A stretch of 64,000 nucleotides of DNA from Euptelea pleiosperma (Eukaryota; Streptophyta; Magnoliopsida; Ranunculales; Eupteleaceae): contig CM068547.1 in assembly GCA_035048495.1 (NCBI GenBank), positions 27,783,913 through 27,847,912 of the forward strand, in the 5' to 3' direction. Positions 35,201 through 45,905 of this stretch are shown piece after piece. Position 1 is the stretch's first letter; the number at the start of each line of letters is the position of its first letter. Below the pieces are notes generated by a model. That model did not search any database. It had not been told where the DNA came from and saw nothing but the letters and a program-made list of their open reading frames with translations. Both the position numbers and the translations under genes were made by a program.

Positions 35201-38200
35201 ATTATTCACGGAAGAACTGCTCACAAGACATTTCACAAGTTATTTTTTGGGACTTCTAATGCAAACCCTAAGTTGAAATATGTCCACTGATAGTTCGTTT
35301 TGTGATTCATCTGCCACATCTGGAGTGACAAGTAGTATGTCACACATGGGTACCCATGGTGCCCATCGCCTAGGGTTGCAGTAGGGGTGTCAATTTGTAC
35401 CCGTTTCATCGGAACTGAAAATCTTGATTCCAATTCTACATTTTTGGGAATCAAAGAACTAGAATCAGAACCAAACCGATAATAACAGTTTCGATTCGGT
35501 AGTTCGATATTGAAACTGAACCAATAGGAACCGAAACCGATATAAATTCTAAAATTTTATTAGTATAAATAGTGTTAAAATCGCCATATTATCAAAGATT
35601 GGAACCAATATACCTGAAACCAGAACTAGAACCGATTGGAATCAAACAATCGGTTCCGATTCCAATTTAATCATTTTGAAAACTGAAACCGATAGGAACC
35701 AGAATTGATAAGAACCGACAATTTTGGTTCTGATTTTGGGTATCTTAGAGCATCTCCACCTTGGTTACTGTGTGGACTCCAATCACCATCTCTATTTTTA
35801 TCTCTAAAAACACTATTCCTTTGAAAAGTAAAAGGACACGACTGGTATTAAAACTTAATATAATACACAATAAGGTTAAAATAGGAATTATAGTACATGA
35901 CCAGTAATAGAGACCCCTTTAGAGGTCCATCCGGGGTCTCCAAATTTGGAGACTCAAAATGGGGTCTCTAGAATGGAGACCCCTTTTAGAGTACGGTTGG
36001 AGGGTGACAGCTCTCCATTTTGGAGAAATAGAGCACGGTTGGAGATGTTCTTAGGAATCGAACCGAAATCGACCGATTGACACCCTTAGTTGTAGGTCAC
36101 CACAATGTTGGATGGGTCGAATTATCTAGAGTATGCAGTCTTCCGTATGTGTATTGGTGGATGAGGTAGGTTGGGATACATTTATAGCAAGCTGTTAGCA
36201 CTAACCTTAACTAATTTTACCTATGATAAGTGAGAGATTAAAAACCTCATGGCGATCTCATGGCTGTTACATTCTATGCAGTTACACCTTAGTAAGCGTT
36301 TCTTGTTTCTGTCGACTGCGAATGAGATATGGGATGCTGTAGCGTAAACTTATGCCCAAGTTGAGAATTTTGCAAAATTGTACGAGTTGCAGCAAGAAAT
36401 ATCCCATCTTCGTGGGGGGGGGGGGATGTCCTTGGGACGTACTATGCTACTCTACGAAGTAAGTGAGAGGAGTTGGAGCACTACCAGAGCTATACCCCAA
36501 TTTGTGCTACTGTTGTGTCAGGATACAGAGCGATGTTAGAACGCCAATGGATACTTGAATTCTTTGCCAGTTTGAATCAGATGCCAGAGTTCACATTTTT
36601 GGGTAGAGATCCTCCACCTTCTGCACTGTCTCAGGTTTATAACTACATTCAAAATGAAGAGAGCATGCGACGTGCTATGTTCTTTAAACTTGGATAAGAC
36701 CCTATTTTTCATGATAAGTTTGCACTTACGATGACAACTCAGAAAACGAGCAAGGCAACTCTGAAAAATTTGGGAAGGGTGATATAAGGACAAGCTGAAG
36801 TGTGAGCACTATGGTCGAAGACGTCACACGAAGGAGATATGTTGGGATCTACATGGTCGACCACCTTAGTTCAGCTCCAATTCCTAACAGGGGCCATTTC
36901 CAGCATACTCAGTAGCCTAGGATGCAATTCAGCCAATTTCTACATCTCCTAGTGGTATGGTCACATTTTTAAGTGATGAGATGGAAAAATTGAGACGAAT
37001 GATGTCTCAACTCAATGGATAGTCCAATGCTACTACTTCCACTTTCGCTCATTCAAGTACTTCTAGGTCAGCCCTTCTTTTGTCCTTTACACCTTTCGGC
37101 CCTTCCTAGATCATTGATTCTGAGGCCTCTGATCACATGACTAGTATGTCATCTATTTTTTCGTCTTACAGTATCTTTTTTGGTAAAAACAAGGTTCATA
37201 TTGCTAATGGTACTCTTTCTTCAGTATCAGGGAAAGGCAGTGTGGTGACTGTGGTCGCTACACCATCCCTAACCTTGTCTTCCCTTCTTCATGTTCGTAA
37301 GTTTATTACTAATATTCTTTCTATTAGTAGTATCACGAAAAATATGAATTATAATGTCACCTGCTTCCCTTCTAACTGTGTTTCAGAACTTGGAGACGAG
37401 GAAGATGATTGAAGTGGTCATAAGGACAAAGGATTGTACTGTCTGGACACGAAGTATCTACTTGTTTCTGGATTGAGAAATTTATTTTTGCAATTTTAGT
37501 CTTTTGTTTCTGTTAAGCTAAATTGTGAAACATGTGAACTGGCAAAGCATTGTTGTACTTCATTTCCCATTTGTAACAATAAAAGTACTACTTTATATTG
37601 TTCAATCTTATATTTGGGGTCCACCCCACACTATTTCTCTATTTGGTTATCATGATTTTGTCATATTTATTGATGATTACAACCATTGTACTTGGGTGTA
37701 TCTAATGAAGTGTTTTCCATCTTTCAGACTTTTCATCAGAAGATTCTGACTCAATTTGGTGTTCAAATCCAAATCTTTCAATCTGATAATGGAGGAGTAT
37801 ATGAATGGGGGCTTAAATTTTATTTCAATGCACATGGGATTGATCATCAAACATCCTATGTTAAAACCCCTCAACAAAATGGTGTTGTAGAAAAAACACA
37901 TGCACTTACTTGAAGTGACAAACGCCTTGCTTCTTGGTATGCAAGTTCCAAAATTTATTTGGTGTGAAGCCCTGTTAACAGCTTACTGCCTAATAAATCG
38001 TATGCCTTCTAGTGTTTAGAATTTTCAGACTCCCATTTCACTTCTTCGTCAAGACAGTTCCTAATTCTTGGTTCCACTAAAGTTCTTTGACTGTGTGTTA
38101 TGTTCACGTTAATCGTCTTGATCGTGACAAGTTAGATCCAAAGGCTCTAAATTGTATATTCCTAAGAAATTCATTGTTGCAAAAAGGGATATAAATGTTA

Positions 38201-40934
38201 TCATCGTAGCACTCATCAATGACTGGTATCCATGGATGTTACCTTCTTTGAGTCTATTCCATTCTTCAATGATACCCAGACCTCTCTCCAAAGGGAACAT
38301 AGGAGTATGTTTGATTCTTCTACTACTATTTCTATTGGTGATGTGCTACAGGAAAAAAACTTCAAGTGTACCAAAAGAAAGATCTATCTTACCATTTAAG
38401 GGCCCTATCAAGAAGCTCCATTTAATCCAGGTAACATCTCCTTTGTTGGTCCTTCTGATAATCTTGTTGATCTTAATGTTCCTATTGCTATCTAGAAGGG
38501 TGTCCGTGCGGGAAAACAATATCCCATTTTAAACTTTGTTTCTCTTCATTCCATATCTTTATCATATCATACATTTGCAGTTTATATGGCTCGTGTTTCT
38601 TTGTCATCTAATGTTTTAAATGCCCTTTCTCAATCCAAGTGGAAGGAAGCCATGTTTAAAGAGATGACAGCCTTTGAAACAAAATGACACATGGAATTTT
38701 GTGACCTTATCCAGGGGAACGAAGCCAATTTGATGCAAATGGGTATATGCAATAAAGTATAAGGCCAGCTAGTGGCAAAAGCACTCAGACATATGGGATT
38801 GATTATCAAGAGACGTTTGCACCAATTACCAAGATGAATTCCATTTGAGTTCTTCTTTCCCTGCAACAAATATGTCTTGGCCTTTACATTAGTTGGATAT
38901 GAAGAATTCCTTCCTCCATGGTGAGTTGGAGGAGGTGTATATGATGATGCCACTAGGATTCAAACGTGAGGGTAGTGGGAATTAGGTATGTAAACTGAAT
39001 AAAGCCTTATATGGGTTGAAACAATCACCTTGAACTTGGTTTCAGAGATTGAATTGGACAGTCAAGAAGATTGGCTATGTACAGAGCCAAGCCGACAACA
39101 CATTGTTCATCAAATGTAAGCAAGACAGAACTATTGCTCTCATAGTTTCTATGGATGACCTTATGGTGACAGAAAATGACTCAAAAGAAGTGTAATTGAA
39201 GAAGTTTATGGAGATAGAGTTTGAGATTAAAGATCTTGGACCCTTGAAATACTTTCTAAGAATTCAAATAGCTTAGTCAAAGAAAAGGATATGCATCTAT
39301 CAGAGGAAGTAATTTCTTGACCTATTAAATGAAACGGGTAATCTTGGTGCCAAACCTGTTTGGGCATTGCATAGTGTAATTAACCAATTTATGCATGCTC
39401 CTCGAGCATCTCACCTTGAGGCTGCCAATAGAGTTTTAAGTTATCTCAAGGGATCTCCAAGTAATGGTTTACTGTTTGAGAGGCATGGACATGTGGAAGC
39501 ATATACTGATGCAGATTGAGTAGGTTCAGTTACTAGTCGTTGATCTACATCCGGTTATTGTACCTTTGTTGGGGTAACTTGGTTTCTTGAAGAAGCAAGA
39601 AATAGTTTGTGGTGGCTAGATCTAGCGTAAAAGCAAAGTTTAGGTCTACAGCCTATGGAGTGTGTGAGCTCTTATGCCTGAAGACTATGCTAGGTGAGTT
39701 GGGAATCAAAGTTCAAGAGCCAATGAGTTTATATTGCAACAATAAAGTTGCCATTAGCATTGCCCAAAACTCAGTCCAACATGATAGGACCAAACACATA
39801 AAGGTTGACAGACACTTCATCAAGGAGAAGTTGAAGAGTAGCCCGATTTGCACACCTTATGTCAAGACAAGAAAACAGGTTATAGATGTTTTGGGTAAGG
39901 GTGTTAGTAAGGGTTGTCTCCAAAATATGTTAATCAAGATGGGCATGATAGATATCTTTGCACTATCGTGAAGGGGAGTATTGGTTATGTCTTTATTTTC
40001 CCCTTTAAATTGTAAATTGGGATAACAGTGGTATTTCTCTTATTTTTGGTATTTCTTTTGTCTTTTACCTCATTAATATAAATATGTGAGAAATCTTGCT
40101 CCACATAATACACGATTTTCCCTGCTCCATTCTTCTCTCTTCTCCTATTCTCTCATCTTTCGCTTCTTCACTTGTTCACTTCTCTTATTTCCTAATCTTT
40201 TCTACTTTAATTTTCACTTTACTGATTTAATTTGAACACTAGGTATGTGAAGTTTAGAATAGAAGAAGTCGACCACCTTGAAACGGTTCATAGTCAGAAC
40301 TCAAATAATCAGTCTAGATCCGAATCTCCCTCCAATCAAAGTCAAAATCATTTCTAAGAACACATGTCCTCGCATCCAAACTTCAAAAACAATGTGTCCA
40401 CATCAACCCTCTTATGATGCAACTGAAATCACATACCCATTGAAGGAGTAGATGCCACCCATTTAGAAAACATTCTTCATGAATAGAAAACCAATAAACA
40501 AAGTTAATAGCCCTAAATTACAAAAGTAACAAAAAAAGGCGAAGAACAAAAACTTGTCAAAAGTATGGATGATGAAAACTCAAATGGGTTCATCCATAAA
40601 GAAAACGGTTTCTAGGATTTCCAGACCAGAAATTCAATAGGGGCACATCACATTGCCCCAATTCAGCATCAACCACAAAACTTCCATTTTTCCATTAATG
40701 GGTATGAACAGAAGCATACACAAATTCCAGAAGAGTCAGAACTCAAATGGGTTTGTCCAAAAGATATAAATTTTAGCATTTAGAGAACAAAAATCCAATC
40801 AGGCTGCATCAATTAGCTCTAGTTCAGAGCATTAACAAATAAAAAAGAAAAAACCCACATCAAATATGCAATCAAAATAGCAATGAAGAGTAAAAATACC
40901 TCTCTACTGGATGAGAATTAGATGAAATCGACAT
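32265..40934 (-). CDS. SGPP: SGPP-type HAD phosphatase
   Basis: A haloacid dehalogenase-superfamily phosphatase close to Arabidopsis SGPP, which hydrolyses sugar phosphates and related small phosphates. Minus-strand exons are 40934-40900, 33287-33173, 33090-32936, 32846-32585 and 32456-32265, giving 252 codons with no frame break. The motifs are complete: DIDGT with nucleophile D28 and acid D30; T132 in AVTNAP; K165 in AKPFPDP; and the acidic loop EDSVSGIKAG (189-198). The cap segment includes VGFNGGVPITEEFFVENIGG. Intron 1 is 7.6 kb because of a Copia insertion. The start MSISSNSHPVES is inferred from phase and a good donor. The 5' leader region has a GA-rich tract (41153-41187). It is probably cytosolic, as no transit peptide is evident. 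The family call is firm; the first exon is slightly less so. Confidence 0.93.
32466..32516. repeat. A-rich tract in the last SGPP intron
   Basis: About 50 bp of A runs broken by single T residues. On the gene strand this is a T-rich tract just upstream of the last acceptor, where it can serve as the polypyrimidine signal. Confidence 0.8.
33300..34758. other. SGPP intron 1, part between exon 2 and the Copia element
   Basis: No recognised gene. It contains a poly(A) run of about 24 at 34079-34102. The remainder is unassigned. Confidence 0.5.
34764..35006 (+). repeat. Copia 5' LTR
   Basis: Starts TGTTGGTTGTC and ends TTTTAGAACA. It shares CTCATTAATATAAAT and CTCCACATAATACACGATTT with the 3' LTR. 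Confidence 0.9.
35384..36090. mobile_element. hAT-like MITE inserted in the Copia leader
   Basis: The ends TAGGGGTGTCAATTTG and CGATTGACACCCTTA are inverted, the terminal form typical of hAT MITEs. The flanks GTTGCAG and GTTGTAG match at 6 of 7 positions. It contains the Tourist-like element 35748-36050. Confidence 0.75.
35748..36050. mobile_element. Tourist-like (PIF/Harbinger) MITE nested in the hAT MITE
   Basis: TTA on both sides (35745-35747, 36051-36053) and terminal inverted repeats GAGCATCTCCACC / GGTTGGAGATGTTC. The TTA duplication and GAGCATCTCCA end are typical of PIF/Harbinger MITEs. Confidence 0.85.
36090..39975 (+). pseudogene. Copia gag-pol polyprotein remains
   Basis: Pieces lie in several frames with many stops. 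The gag end is near 36800, where the zinc knuckle CEHYGRRRHTKEIC has lost its second cysteine. The protease near 37110 reads IIDSEASDHMTS, with the DSG catalytic triplet changed. The integrase at about 37520-37910 has CETCELAKH and a final KTPQQNGVVEKTH. RT at about 38890-39250 has MKNSFLHGELEEVYM and MDDLMVT in the position of YVDD. RNase H at about 39480-39960 has AKFRSTAYGVCELLCLK and DRTKHIKVDRHFIKEKL. The gene cannot yield a working polyprotein. Confidence 0.9.
39979..40261 (+). repeat. Copia 3' LTR
   Basis: 40 bp longer than the 5' LTR. The terminal bases have decayed to TATTGG and AGAATA in place of TG and CA. Confidence 0.9.
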
Positions 40935-41345
40935 CCTTGGATGGGTGGATGGGTATTGAGAAATCTACAGAGATGTACTTCTGCAACTTCAAGTTTTTCT
41001 TCTCTGGAGATGGAGATGGAGATGGGTCTTTGGGAAGAGATCTGTGAGATGGTAATGATGGAAAAAAGAGAGACACATGAGAGGGTATAATAGGCAAAAT
41101 AAAAGAAGAAGGAATCCGAATCTCTCGGGGATTATTCAAAGAAGAGAGAGATCCGTGTCTCTCTGTCTCTCTCTCTCTCTCTCTCTCAGTCAATTTTGCA
41201 AGAGAATCGATGCTCTTGGTTTACCTGTTAAGTTGCAAAGTTGGAATTGAATGCTTGGGTTGTTCCTAATCATGCCTCACCCACCAACCAACTAACCATT
41301 TTTTTGTCTTCTAGCGTCTCTTTTCTACACGTGCATAATAACAAC
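40935..41345 (-). promoter_or_regulatory. SGPP 5' leader and proximal promoter
   Basis: Upstream of the SGPP start on its own strand. It is CT/GA-rich, including a microsatellite at about 41153-41187. No certain TATA box. A family A MITE with two G-boxes begins at about 41350, some 420 bp upstream of the start codon. Confidence 0.45.
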
Positions 41346-41349
41346 AGCT

Positions 41350-41595
41350 CTTTGATAGGAACCTTTTCATAGAGCCACGTGGCACACTCTTTCGGGTCCA
41401 CTTGAGTCATTGACTCATGTTTGATTTGGCCTACTCCTTGTGGGATCTACCCACCAAAAATCCCACTCAAGTCCAAGGGCTAGAAATCATCAATCAGGCT
41501 GATCCACCAGGGGTGTGGGCCAAACATTCATGGAATCTGTTGACCCCAAAAAGGGTGCCACGTGGCATTTTGATAGAAAGTTTTTTTATCCTGTC
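41350..41595. mobile_element. Hairpin MITE of family A with a G-box in both arms
   Basis: CACGTG lies at 41376-41381 and 41559-41564 in inverted arms (AGAGCCACGTGGCACAC and GGGTGCCACGTGGCATT). The core TCAATCAGGCTGATC is present. It is the nearest transposon to the SGPP promoter. Confidence 0.8.
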
Positions 41596-41597
41596 CA

Positions 41598-41738
41598 CAT
41601 TCTGGTACTTATAGTTAAGCGTGACCTGTCCTAGAGTTAGGTTACTCTTTAACTATAGTTGCTTTTTCTCAATAACTGGGGTAAGGGCCACTTAACTCAG
41701 GACAGGTGGCACTTAACCATAAGTCCCAGAACACCATG
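41598..41738. repeat. Short palindromic MITE of the TATAGTTAAG family, copy 2
   Basis: ACTTATAGTTAAGCGTGACC faces GGTGGCACTTAACCATAAGT. It pairs with 4848-4985 and directly abuts family A on one side and the hairpin repeat at 41750 on the other. Confidence 0.75.
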
Positions 41739-41749
41739 GATCAAAATCG

Positions 41750-41915
41750 AGAAAATTTTTGAAACTGGATTTTTGAAGCAGCGAAGCAGTGGCCAATCAC
41801 ATGGCGCCACAATCTGTTGTTGCTTTGTACAAACTCAGAAATGCGCTATTTGAACAGCAGATTGTGGCGCCATATGATTGGCCACTGCTTCAAAAATCCG
41901 CTGCTTAAATTTTTT
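41750..41915. repeat. Near-perfect palindrome, AGCAGTGGCCAATCACATGG family (E), copy 1
   Basis: The left arm GAAGCAGTGGCCAATC is the inverse of GATTGGCCACTGCTTC on the right, with ACAATCTG/CAGATTGT inside. Total length is about 165 bp. Further copies are at 59055-59242 and 62928-63090. Confidence 0.85.
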
Positions 41916-42144
41916 TTTCTTTTTCTTGTATATTACCACGTTGCATCTGCCACTAATACATTTTGTCCAAAAATGAAGAAAGGTGCTCCGTCCGCCTAGA
42001 ATAAAGCTGAGAAAACTTTTGACGAGTAGCGTAGAGCATCTTTTAACAAGTACACCCGACAACCTTTCCACTTTTAGCCGTTGGATTTGATGGATCCGCG
42101 GTCCACACGATGCAACAGCTGTAGAAGGCTATACAGTAATTTTA

Positions 42145-42693
42145 GAGCATCTCTAACGCTAAAATGCCAAAATGCTATCTCAAATTCTATATTTTGAGAG
42201 ACCAGTGCCAAAATGCTATATTTAGCACGCCATGCTCCAATGGTGCAATGCTATATGATATCTCAATGCTATTTTTTTTGGATTGGTGTCATTTTCATGG
42301 CTTGATTTAAACATGGGAATTTGAGCATTATTTAGGGTTCATGATTGAGAGTTTTGTAATCACTAATCAGGCTGACTTTTGGTTTTTAGGTCCACCTAGG
42401 GATTGGCCAAACATCCATTCGATCAGCATCCTCTAAAAATGAGCCACTTGACTCATATTATGAGTGCCGATCGGCCAATCATGGGTGGATTTTGAGCATT
42501 ACTTGGGTACCAGATCGAAAATTTTGAATACCCATAAAACTGTCATATCCTGTGCCAAATATAGCACATATGCTATATCTGTGCCAAATATAACACATAT
42601 GCCATATTTTAGAATTAGGATATCACAGTGTTTGAGCACCGCTTTTTCACCCACTATGCCAAACTTTAGGATAGCACAGCATTGGAGATGCTC
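42145..42693. mobile_element. Tourist-like MITE with TTA duplication, carrying a family A insert
   Basis: TTA at 42142-42144 and 42694-42696; ends GAGCATCTCTAACG and ATTGGAGATGCTC. Both halves carry ATGCTAT/ATAGCA words. A family A core (GGCTGACTTTTGGTTTTTAGG and flanks, about 42275-42475) interrupts it. Confidence 0.85.
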
Positions 42694-42699
42694 TTACTT

Positions 42700-43380
42700 G
42701 TTATAAAGGTGTTGCCATGCAAGAATTTTTTTTTATTGGGTGTTTTGCGGGAAAAAAAATTAAATTAAAAACTAAAATTCAATAGAGGAAGAAAAAGAAA
42801 CAGAAGAACATGAAGTAAAGAAGTAGAATCAAAGCAAACTAGTAGAAAAGATAGTAAAAGAGAGAATAACTTATCAATAATCGAGGCTTGATAAGTAAGG
42901 CTTACGTTAACGCAATGTCCTAAGGACGTATTTCACCCATGATATGGTGCTGACTGTTATCTAGGCGTTTATCTCTCAGGATTCAACGGTCTTCAAGCAC
43001 AGAGAAGGCAACGCGTACTCAATTAGTTCATGTGCTACTACAACCCCCCACTGTGAATTGATCCTTGGAGATTGAAAGATTTAGCTCAAGTGTTAGCTCT
43101 ATCTCAATTAAGACTTTGTGCTTGTTCTGGCCTCAACTGCTCAAGGATTGCGGTTAATAAAACTCAAACCTTATCTAGAGGAGTGAAGGTGGGTCTGCCT
43201 AGCCCAAACAGGCACCCGATTAGGATATGGATCCCTACGACGTTACATTCCATTTGGGATTAGAATTAGGTGTAATTCGACCTTTTTTTTATTTATTTCT
43301 ATATATATGTATATATCTCGTTATTTGGGTACCATTGTTTTTGGGCTTCTATTGAATCGAGAAGTAGCTTTGATTGTAAA
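42700..43380. other. Unassigned intergenic sequence
   Basis: No gene or recognised repeat. Around 42880-43240 the base composition is more even than in the surroundings. I could not match it to any family. Confidence 0.3.
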
Positions 43381-43384
43381 TCTT

Positions 43385-43775
43385 TGATGATGTCCCCGGA
43401 TGACTTCAAAATTTGAAGTCTCCCTCTCCCAAAAATGCCATTTGGAGCTTAGTTTAGGGCCTAGTGACCTTATGGATGTTTGGACCACCTCTTGGTGGAC
43501 CTACATTCCAAAGATAAACTTGAACGGTGACTTATAACAGTTATATTTTAGCATCTAAAAAATGGCTCAAATTCAATGGTAAAAAATCACATTATTAAAT
43601 GCTAAATCCAACTGCTATAAATCACTAATTATATTGATTTTTCATTTGTAGATTCATCAAGAGGTAGACCAAATATCCATAAGGTATGTGGGCCCTAAAG
43701 AGTACTCCACGTGGCGTTTTGGAGGGGGCTTCAAACTTGGAAGTCCCCCGGGGACATCAAACACTGGCTCCTTTT
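43385..43775. mobile_element. Hairpin MITE of family A, distinct ends
   Basis: The outer arms TTTGATGATGTCCCCGG and CCCCCGGGGACATCAAA are inverted, with inner family A arms and one CACGTG near 43709. No clear target duplication. Confidence 0.75.
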
Positions 43776-43859
43776 TTATATATACTAGGGGAACACCACA
43801 TGCAATGCATGTACACCTTACACGTGGCAGCACCTTACACGTAGCACCCTCGTAGAGAT

Positions 43860-44130
43860 CACTGACCATATCGATATTTGGCCCATCCCTAGATGGACCC
43901 ACATGCAAAAAATCGACCTATTTATAATTTTTAAGAATTTGATTGAAGTCGTTTCACGGGTTGATTTTTAACCGTAGATTTTGAGCATTATATGGGTATT
44001 CAAATCCAAAGGTTTGAAATCAATAAAGAGGCTTATATAGGTCCACCTAGGGATGGGACAAACATCCATGCCGTCAGTGGTACCTAAAAGTGTGCCACGT
44101 GGCTTATACAATTGTCTCTCATCATCATTG
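43860..44130. mobile_element. Family A MITE, partial
   Basis: Left core GGCCCATCCCTAGATGGACC, right core GTCCACCTAGGGATGGGACA, and CACGTG at 44096-44101. Confidence 0.65.
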
Positions 44131-44199
44131 ATGAGGTATGTGGGCGTGCTTGATATCCTGAAGGCGTACTCTAACCGAGGTTTTGTTCTTAGAACATAG

Positions 44200-44395
44200 G
44201 CATTTAAACCTGGGGGAACGCCACACGTTGTACGCTCGTAGAGATCACTGACAGTATCCATGTTTGACCCATCTCTAGGTGGGTGTATATGCAAAAAATC
44301 AGCATGATTAATGGTTTTTAAGGATTTGATTGGAATCATTTTCATGGGTTGATTTTTAACTATAGATGTCAAGCATTATTTAGGGTACTTAGTGT
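44200..44395. mobile_element. Family A MITE, left half
   Basis: GACCCATCTCTAGGTGGGTG and AAAAATCAGCATGATTAATG match the left arm only. It may be a tandem relic of the 43860 copy. Confidence 0.55.
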
Positions 44396-44760
44396 AAGGG
44401 TTAATTTCATATTCTAGTTTGGCAAAGATTTCGTGTAACACAAAACATTATTGTAACCGTTCCTACGAGCACCAGTGTAGTATTGAAAATGTCGTGGTAC
44501 GCATACTTCGTCGACTACGTAAAGACTAGAAGACAGAGAAAGCAATGATTAGATGATTGACGACAAGAGTTATCTGAGTAACTGCCCATTTGTCGGTTAT
44601 AGATCGTGTATGCTCGCTTAGGAAGATAAGTTACTTAGTGGTCATAGGAATATGTTTAAATAAATAAAATATAATTGTCAAACTTAGTTATTGGACAGAC
44701 CTAAGTCTAAGTTAATATTATTAACTTCTGGGAAAGTCTAATCGATTGGACTATTTGGGC

Positions 44761-45010
44761 CAATCGATTAGAGACCTCTGTTAAATCGATTGAAATCTAC
44801 GAGACAGAACTTAATCAAAGCCCAATCGATTTGAGACATCTGTTAAATCGATTGGAGTCTACGAGACAGAATTTGATCAAAGCTCAATCGATTAGAGACC
44901 ACTGTTAGATCAATTGGAGCTTACGGGACAGAAACTTATTTAAGTCCGATCGATTAGACTATGAACAATCGAATAGATTTACGAAGGAAAAACCCATCAG
45001 TACAAGGCCA
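44761..45010. repeat. 62-bp minisatellite rich in ATCGAT
   Basis: CAATCGATTA/T starts at 44761, 44823 and 44885, and a decayed CGATCGATTA at 44947, an exact 62-bp period. Each unit has two ATCGAT(T) words and GACAGAA. Such arrays occur in some plant LTRs, but no LTR could be established around this one. Confidence 0.92.
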
Positions 45011-45279
45011 ATCGATTTGACACAAAACTCAATTGATTGGACTTCATGCAGATTGAGTCTTTCTCAGATCCGAAATTCTAGTTTCCACTCTCTTACGTTC
45101 GAAAAGGCTCAAGGTTATGAATTCTATAAGTATAACAATTCTATGTCTTTTCTAAACACACTTCTATACACATTGAATAGAGATAAGAAATGTTTATTTA
45201 TTAGAGTGTTTATTCGAAAAACATGAAACTTTTTAGTTCTTATAAAAATCTTGTGAGCTTTTTCTTCTTCTAGATCAAA

Positions 45280-45306
45280 ACATAGGGGGTATGTCAAAAT
45301 TACCCT
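45280..45306. mobile_element. Isolated end of the 3724-type MULE
   Basis: CATAGGGGGTATGTCAAAAT matches the terminal inverted repeat of the element at 3724-4555. No partner end is nearby. Confidence 0.55.
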
Positions 45307-45519
45307 TTTCTTTAATGAACACTTTTCATCAATACCTTAGATGTTCATTTGTGCCACGTCACTAACTAGCTAATGGATATGACTTTTAAAGGGTGCCTAA
45401 CATTTGGAGGGTCTAGATTGATGGTCACGAATAAAATTTTGCTTTTTACAAAAAAAAATGAACACTTGATCAAGGGAGCGCATAATTGCACACCCCGTTT
45501 CCTAATGCAGCAAACTCCT

Positions 45520-45625
45520 GGTCTGGACACACTGATGGCCAATCCCTAGGTGGACCTACAAACCAAAAATCAGCCTGATTAGTAATTTCAAACCTTTGGA
45601 TTGGGGACATTTTTGTGGGCGGTCA
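45520..45625. mobile_element. Family A remnant
   Basis: GGCCAATCCCTAGGTGGACC followed by CAAAAATCAGCCTGATTAGT is a left arm. No right arm was found. Confidence 0.6.
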
Positions 45626-45754
45626 AAGTAACAGTCAACAATCAGCCTTTTACTCGTTTTAGAGAGATCTCTCTTTTTGGGGTGTGGCCCCGACCAGGAG
45701 TCCGCCCAGACAGGAAATGGATGGGGGTGTGCAAAAATATGCACTCCCTTTGAT

Positions 45755-45905
45755 ACCATCAACGTTCATTCGTTATTTCCGTTAAATTCTGTTTTTTTTC
45801 TTTTGCCTTTTTTTCCATTTTTGCCGTCCACTAAAGTGCATTTTAACGGTTTTAACAACAACGTCCCTAGTCCGTTACACCGTTAAAATGGCCTCTTTTA
45901 AACCT
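45755..45905. mobile_element. Family C remnant (right half)
   Basis: Ends with CCTAGTCCGTTACACCG and CTCTTTTAAACCTTG, the family C terminus. The left end is missing. Confidence 0.65.

Larger units (their letters stand above)
34764..40261 (+). mobile_element. Ty1-copia LTR retrotransposon, complete in outline, inside SGPP intron 1
   Basis: The 5-mer GAAGA flanks it at 34759-34763 and 40262-40266. The LTRs are 34764-35006 and 39979-40261. Next to the 5' LTR is a primer-binding site matching the usual initiator-Met tRNA type (TGATATCAGAGC, one mismatch), and a purine tract GAAGGGGAG precedes the 3' LTR. The domain order gag, protease, integrase, RT, RNase H is that of Copia. The element runs antisense to SGPP. 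The LTRs differ by indels and substitutions, so the insertion is not recent. Confidence 0.95.

Noticed and set aside
42880..43250. Possible organellar or viral insertion
   Set aside because: Base composition differs slightly from the surroundings, but no organellar gene or viral domain could be read.
44395..45280. Solo LTR around the 62-bp minisatellite
   Set aside because: A TG-type start near 44393 can be proposed, but no matching CA end with a 5-bp duplication could be found.
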